A stretch of 9,935 nucleotides of DNA from Bacteroidota bacterium (GTDB lineage: Bacteria > Bacteroidota > Bacteroidia > Flavobacteriales_D > Crocinitomicaceae): the NCBI GenBank assembly GCA_006226555.1, contig SBGS01000293.1:1-9935 (forward strand), given 5' to 3'. Of the stretch, positions 6,683-9,935 are shown piece after piece (positions within the stretch are counted from its first letter, which is position 1; every line of letters starts with the position of its first letter). The translations under genes and the position numbers were made by a program. The notes under the pieces are model-generated. The model made no database searches. It was not told where the DNA came from and worked only from the letters and a program-made list of their open reading frames with translations.

Positions 6683-6700
6683 CAAAATTAACATTAATGT
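6683..6700 (-). promoter_or_regulatory. Candidate Bacteroidota -7 box with adjoining palindrome upstream of gcvT
   Basis: Read on the minus strand, TAATTTTG (plus 6683-6690) matches the Bacteroidota -7 consensus TAnnTTTG exactly and lies 17 bases before the gcvT ATG. Directly upstream is the perfect 10-base palindrome ACATTAATGT (6691-6700), placed where a regulator would compete with RNA polymerase. No TTG -33 element is seen at the expected distance, and such boxes occur by chance in AT-rich spacers, so this is tentative. Confidence 0.35.
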
Positions 6701-6713
6701 GGAAAGAAAGGTA

Positions 6714-7850
6714 CTACATCAATTCCACCATTTCCTTACCAACCAGTGAACCTATGGCAACACCCATTCCGCCCATTCTTACACCACAGATCACTCCTGG
6801 TTGTAGTTCCTTGATAATCGGACGTTTATTTTGACCAACGCCCATAATTCCAGCCCATTGATGCTCAATTTCAACATGTTGTGAAGGAAGGATGGTCGTA
6901 GTGAGTAATTCATTGAGCTTATTCAAAATTGGCTCAGTTAAAGCAAACTGGTCCGTTGTTTCACCTTCAAAATCAAGATTTCGACCACCTCCAAGCAGAA
7001 TGCGATTATCAATATTGCGGAAATAATAATATCCCATATCATAATGGAATGTTCCTTTGATTTTAAGACCCTCAATTGGTTTTGTTATCAGTACCTGTGC
7101 TCTGGCAGGTTTAACATCGATATCCTTGGTAAGTGACTTTGCCAGACCATTGGTCGTAATAAATACGCCACGACAATTTATTTCGCCATGATTGGAAGAG
7201 ACAACTCGCTTACCGTTCTTTTCAGAAATTTCTAGTACCTCATGGTCAAATAAAACTTCCACACCTGACTGAAGCGCCTTCAAATAAAAATGTTTGTTCA
7301 AATATGAAGTGTCTATCTGTGCCTCCAGCTTATTGTAGAATGATGTTGGTATATTTTTAAATCCAAATCGACTTGAAACTTCACGATCTTCTGAATAGGT
7401 AGTATCAATTCCTGTTATTTCCTTGAGTGATCTATTTAATTTAGGTAAAAGCGCTAGTGTTTCCTGATAGGTTAAACTGTTCTGATCTGTAATTAGATCC
7501 CATGACCCATTTTGTTCGAAACGCAGATTGTTGTCACCAATAAGTTTTCTGAGGTACTCGAGGCCTTTATATCTTTTTTCAACCGTTGACCATACTTCAT
7601 CTTCTGAAATGTGACTCAGATCATCCCATAGTTCGGTGGGACTTCCAAAACATGCAAAACCGGCGTTTTTTGAAGAAGCTCCGGTAGGTAAATACCCTCT
7701 TTCCAGAACAACCACTTTTGCAGATGGGAATTTCTCTTTTAGGTGGTATGCGCAGCTAAAACCGACAATACCGGCACCAATTACGATATAATCAATGTCT
7801 TTTAAAAAGGTTTTCCTTTCCCAATAACTTAATTGTTGATGGTTTAGCAT
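6714..7850 (-). CDS. FAD-dependent oxidoreductase, DAO family
   Basis: This 378-residue flavoprotein belongs to the D-amino-acid/glycine/sarcosine oxidase-like family. It shows an N-terminal Rossmann motif VIGAGIVG (23-30) with the acidic residue Glu50 ending the second strand (VVVLERG) that binds the FAD ribose, then GASSKNAGFACFGS (57-70) at the isoalloxazine site, and a C-terminal FAD-binding segment GGMGVAIGSLVG (360-371). The short N-terminal LSYWERKTF segment (7-15) before the dinucleotide motif recalls a group of uncharacterised oxidases I associate with Bacteroidota, which supports the ATG at 7850. No signal peptide or transmembrane helix is visible, so it is probably cytosolic. It should oxidise a secondary or primary amine such as sarcosine, glycine or a D-amino acid, but the substrate cannot be read from sequence. 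It lies upstream of gcvT in the same orientation, so its product may feed formaldehyde or one-carbon units to folate. Confidence 0.85.
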   Translation of the reverse strand: MLNHQQLSYWERKTFLKDIDYIVIGAGIVGFSCAYHLKEKFPSAKVVVLERGYLPTGASSKNAGFACFGSPTELWDDLSHISEDEVWSTVEKRYKGLEYLRKLIGDNNLRFEQNGSWDLITDQNSLTYQETLALLPKLNRSLKEITGIDTTYSEDREVSSRFGFKNIPTSFYNKLEAQIDTSYLNKHFYLKALQSGVEVLFDHEVLEISEKNGKRVVSSNHGEINCRGVFITTNGLAKSLTKDIDVKPARAQVLITKPIEGLKIKGTFHYDMGYYYFRNIDNRILLGGGRNLDFEGETTDQFALTEPILNKLNELLTTTILPSQHVEIEHQWAGIMGVGQNKRPIIKELQPGVICGVRMGGMGVAIGSLVGKEMVELM

Positions 7851-7921
7851 GTATTTTGTACTTTAAGAACTCGAACTATTTTAACATCTTTGTAAGATTA
7901 TTAGGCTAAAATTAAACCAAA

Positions 7922-7941
7922 TCTGTAACTGGTTGTACAGA
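7922..7941. promoter_or_regulatory. Inverted repeat in the divergent intergenic region
   Basis: TCTGTA (7922-7927) and TACAGA (7936-7941) form a perfect 6-bp inverted repeat with an eight-base spacer, ending 21 bases before the start of the secreted repeat-protein gene. It could be an operator or a weak hairpin in the 5' untranslated region. The rest of the 112-base divergent region (7851-7962) must hold promoters for both directions. CATCTTTG (7885-7892) on the plus strand differs from the -7 consensus by one base, but no well-spaced -33 TTG accompanies it. Confidence 0.25.
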
Positions 7942-7962
7942 GTATCGTTTAAAAGCTAGGGT

Positions 7963-9935
7963 ATGAAGTATTTGACTCTGTTTTTCATTCTTTTGATAGG
8001 TCTTTCCGTTGGGGCCCAGGACCTCAATTTTTCTATCAAAGGAAAGATAACGAACCAGGATACAGGTGGAAGTGAAGGGGGCGTAACAGTTACCTTTAAG
8101 CGCAATGGAACAGTTGTTTCTTCTGCGACTTCGTCTTCATCAGGGAAATATGTGTTGAACGCATCAGGACCGATGGGGGCATACGAGATCGTATATTCCA
8201 AACCTGGATTTGTTTCAAAGAAGATCATGTTCGATGTTTCAGGAGTGAATGAAGAGGATTTGCCCGCAGGAAATGAGATCCCTTTCCCTCCTTTAGATAT
8301 AGATATTTTTACAAATAGACCCAATTTAGATTTTTCGTTTCTGGATAACGAGCCCGTAGCTAGCTTTTCCTGGGATAACAAAAAAGCAATTCTGGATTAC
8401 GACCGGGTGGCAAGTGATAAAACACGTAAAAAGATCAACGATCTTTTGCTTAAGTCAGAGCAAGAAGCCGCGCAGAATGAGGCGAACTATAATAAGGCCA
8501 TACAGGCTGCCGATGCGTTGTCTGATCAGAAGAAATACGAAGAAGCCGTAGCAAAATACGAAGAAGCACTTGGATACAAACCAAAAGAGGCGTATCCGGC
8601 AAACCGTATAAACGACCTGGAAGGTTTGATCCAGGCTCAAAAGCAGGCTGCATTGATCGAAGAGCAGTCAAATGCGGAATACAATAACTTGATCAAAGCT
8701 GCAGATAACTTAAGAAATAGTGGTGATCTTGCGGGCGCAGTTTCTAAATACAAGGACGCCCTTACAAAGAAAAATGAGCAATACCCTAAGGATCAAATAA
8801 CACTTCTTGAAGCGAAGATAGAGCAACAAAAGAAAGAAGCTGAAAATGAGGCTGCATATAAAGTAGCGATCGAAAAAGGAGATATGTTCCTCAAACAAAA
8901 CAGTTTAAGGGCAGCAAAAGACAAGTATACGGAAGCAACTAACCTTAAACCTTCAGAAGAATACCCGAAGCAGAAACTGAAGGAGATAGAGGAGAAAATG
9001 AAAGCGGCAGAGGAGCTGGCTCAGAAAAAACAAAAGTATGAAGAGGCCGTCGCTGCTGCTGATGCCATGTTCAATAGCGAGGATTTTGCTGGTGCTAAGG
9101 CAAAATACCAAGAAGCTCTAACCTATGAGTCTGCTGCTACCTATCCTAAAGAACGCATAAAGTTGTGCGATGAACAACTCGCAAAGATGGATGCTGAGCA
9201 AAAGAAACAAGAGGAGATCAAACGACTTTTGGCTGAGGGAAATAAATCACTAACGGCAAAAGAACTGGAAAAGGCAAAAGCCAGCTTCGAAGGAGTTTTG
9301 GCATTGGAAGCAACAAATGCCGAAGCGATAAGCAAATTGGCAGATGTAGAGCGATTATTGAAAGAAGCAGCCGACTCCAAGGCTAAAGACGAGGAATTCA
9401 ATAAGCTTGTTGCGGATGGCGATGCATCCATGACCTCCCAGGATTTTGAAGGTGCAATAAATAAGTTTCAGTCGGCTTTAGCAATCAAGAAGGAAGCAGT
9501 GGTTGAGCAGAAATTGAAATCAGCTCAAGATCAACTCGCTCTGTTAAAGGATAAGGAAGCCAAAACAAAAGCCTACAACGACCTCATAGCGGCAGGAGAT
9601 AATGCATTTAATTCTGGTGATTATTCTACTGCAAAAACGAAATTTCAAGAAGCATCGAAACTTGATGCGACCCAGCAATATCCAAAGGATAAACTGAAAG
9701 CGATCGAAGATAAATTAGCGGAACTCGATAAGACCAAAAAATACGAGGAGACGGTTAAGTTAGCTGATCAATTGTTTTCATCGAGCAAATTCGAAGAGGC
9801 TAAACGAAAATACCAAGAGGCCCTTGAAATAGATTCAAAGCAAAGTTATCCGGTTGAGCAGATCAAGAAAATTGATGCAGAATTGGAAAATTTAGCGGCA
9901 GCAAAAGATCGTGAAGACAAATACAAGGTTGCAAT
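7963..9935 (+). CDS. Secreted protein: carboxypeptidase-regulatory-like domain plus TPR-like repeats (3' end outside window)
   Basis: The frame starting at ATG 7963 has no stop before the window edge, giving 657 visible residues. Residues 1-18 are a signal peptide (Lys2, hydrophobic core LTLFFILLIGL, cleavage GA^Q), so the protein is exported. Residues about 23-95 resemble a carboxypeptidase regulatory-like / CNA-B beta-sandwich: GKITNQDTGG, then VTVTFKRNG, SSSSGKYVL and YEIVYSKPGFVSKKI, patterns common in Bacteroidota surface proteins. A linker (96-165) with several prolines and acidic residues follows. From residue 176 there is a tandem array of helical TPR-like repeats of about 60 residues, rich in Lys, Glu and Ala, with coiled-coil-like connecting helices. 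A periplasmic or cell-surface scaffold is inferred; the C-terminus, which may carry an OmpA-like or other anchor, is not visible. I know similar proteins only as uncharacterised. The minus-strand open frames across it are shadows. Confidence 0.88.
   Translation, partial: MKYLTLFFILLIGLSVGAQDLNFSIKGKITNQDTGGSEGGVTVTFKRNGTVVSSATSSSSGKYVLNASGPMGAYEIVYSKPGFVSKKIMFDVSGVNEEDLPAGNEIPFPPLDIDIFTNRPNLDFSFLDNEPVASFSWDNKKAILDYDRVASDKTRKKINDLLLKSEQEAAQNEANYNKAIQAADALSDQKKYEEAVAKYEEALGYKPKEAYPANRINDLEGLIQAQKQAALIEEQSNAEYNNLIKAADNLRNSGDLAGAVSKYKDALTKKNEQYPKDQITLLEAKIEQQKKEAENEAAYKVAIEKGDMFLKQNSLRAAKDKYTEATNLKPSEEYPKQKLKEIEEKMKAAEELAQKKQKYEEAVAAADAMFNSEDFAGAKAKYQEALTYESAATYPKERIKLCDEQLAKMDAEQKKQEEIKRLLAEGNKSLTAKELEKAKASFEGVLALEATNAEAISKLADVERLLKEAADSKAKDEEFNKLVADGDASMTSQDFEGAINKFQSALAIKKEAVVEQKLKSAQDQLALLKDKEAKTKAYNDLIAAGDNAFNSGDYSTAKTKFQEASKLDATQQYPKDKLKAIEDKLAELDKTKKYEETVKLADQLFSSSKFEEAKRKYQEALEIDSKQSYPVEQIKKIDAELENLAAAKDREDKYKVA
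8488..9935 (+). repeat. Array of eight complete TPR-like protein repeats and the start of a ninth
   Basis: Repeat units begin at residues 176, 240, 299, 359, 419, 479, 538, 594 and 654 (bases 8488, 8680, 8857, 9037, 9217, 9397, 9574, 9742 and 9922). Spacings are 64, 59, 60, 60, 60, 59, 56 and 60 residues. The shared pattern is Y-x-x-(A/L)-(I/V)-x-(A/K)-(A/G)-D, then an F/Y-x-x-A helix, (K)-Y/F-x-(E/D)-A-L, a YP turn, and (K/Q)-(I/L)-x-x-(I/L)-E. Units 5 and 6 lack the YP turn. The repeats are diverged at the DNA level, which suggests old duplications under selection. Confidence 0.85.

Noticed and set aside
7956..8381. Minus-strand 141-residue open frame over the start of the repeat-protein gene
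   Set aside because: The plus-strand frame has a convincing signal peptide and domain here. The antisense translation is low-complexity Pro/Ser/Thr sequence without features.
9141..9431. Minus-strand 96-residue open frame
   Set aside because: It is an Ala/Ser-rich mirror of the Lys/Glu/Ala-rich repeat coding sequence.
8488..9935. CRISPR array or DNA-level tandem repeat
   Set aside because: The periodicity exists only in the protein, at about 180 bases, with diverged codons and no short identical direct repeats or spacers.

Overview
The window looks like a chromosomal segment of a member of the Bacteroidota, most likely Flavobacteriales (possibly Crocinitomicaceae-like). The reasons are moderate-to-low GC, little use of Shine-Dalgarno sequences, a TAnnTTTG-type -7 box upstream of gcvT, a secreted repeat protein whose signal peptide ends in the GA^Q cleavage pattern common in that phylum, and a DAO-family oxidoreductase of a type I associate with that phylum. 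This placement is inference from style and gene families, not from a marker gene.

Bases 1-5533 (plus strand) hold a very compact run of six genes. Every junction is a 1- or 4-base start/stop overlap, so they are almost certainly one operon whose promoter lies upstream of the window. In order they are: the C-terminus of an unidentified protein; a ribulose-phosphate 3-epimerase-like TIM barrel fused to a pair of CBS domains; a type I-beta DAHP synthase with an N-terminal ferredoxin-like domain; a KdsC-type HAD phosphatase with a degenerate helix-turn-helix-like N-terminal extension; a stand-alone lysine-ketoglutarate-reductase/saccharopine-dehydrogenase-family enzyme; and a UMF1/Atg22-type major facilitator. 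A rho-independent hairpin at 5535-5559 closes the operon and can also serve the converging operon.

The epimerase-CBS, DAHP synthase and KdsC-like genes echo the Kdo pathway order: KdsD is a sugar-phosphate isomerase with CBS domains, KdsA is a DAHP-synthase relative, and KdsC is a HAD phosphatase. Here the first enzyme has the fold of a different pentose-phosphate enzyme, and the second carries the KPRTS motif typical of erythrose-4-phosphate users. Either this is an aromatic-precursor module (the epimerase clearing xylulose-5-phosphate while transketolase makes erythrose-4-phosphate), or it makes an unusual 3-deoxy-ulosonate. The sequence alone does not decide between them. This is the most interesting part of the window.

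Bases 5580-7850 (minus strand) hold an FAD-dependent DAO-family oxidoreductase followed by gcvT, the T protein of glycine cleavage, 48 bases apart. This order resembles the domain order of dimethylglycine/sarcosine-oxidising fusion proteins. A 112-base divergent intergenic region follows.

From 7963 to the right edge (plus strand) an ORF stays open and leaves the window. It encodes a secreted protein with a carboxypeptidase-regulatory-like beta-sandwich domain and then eight complete, and the start of a ninth, TPR-like helical repeats of about 60 residues. No RNA genes, insertion sequences, CRISPR arrays or phage genes were seen, and no gene-free stretch exceeds 112 bases.
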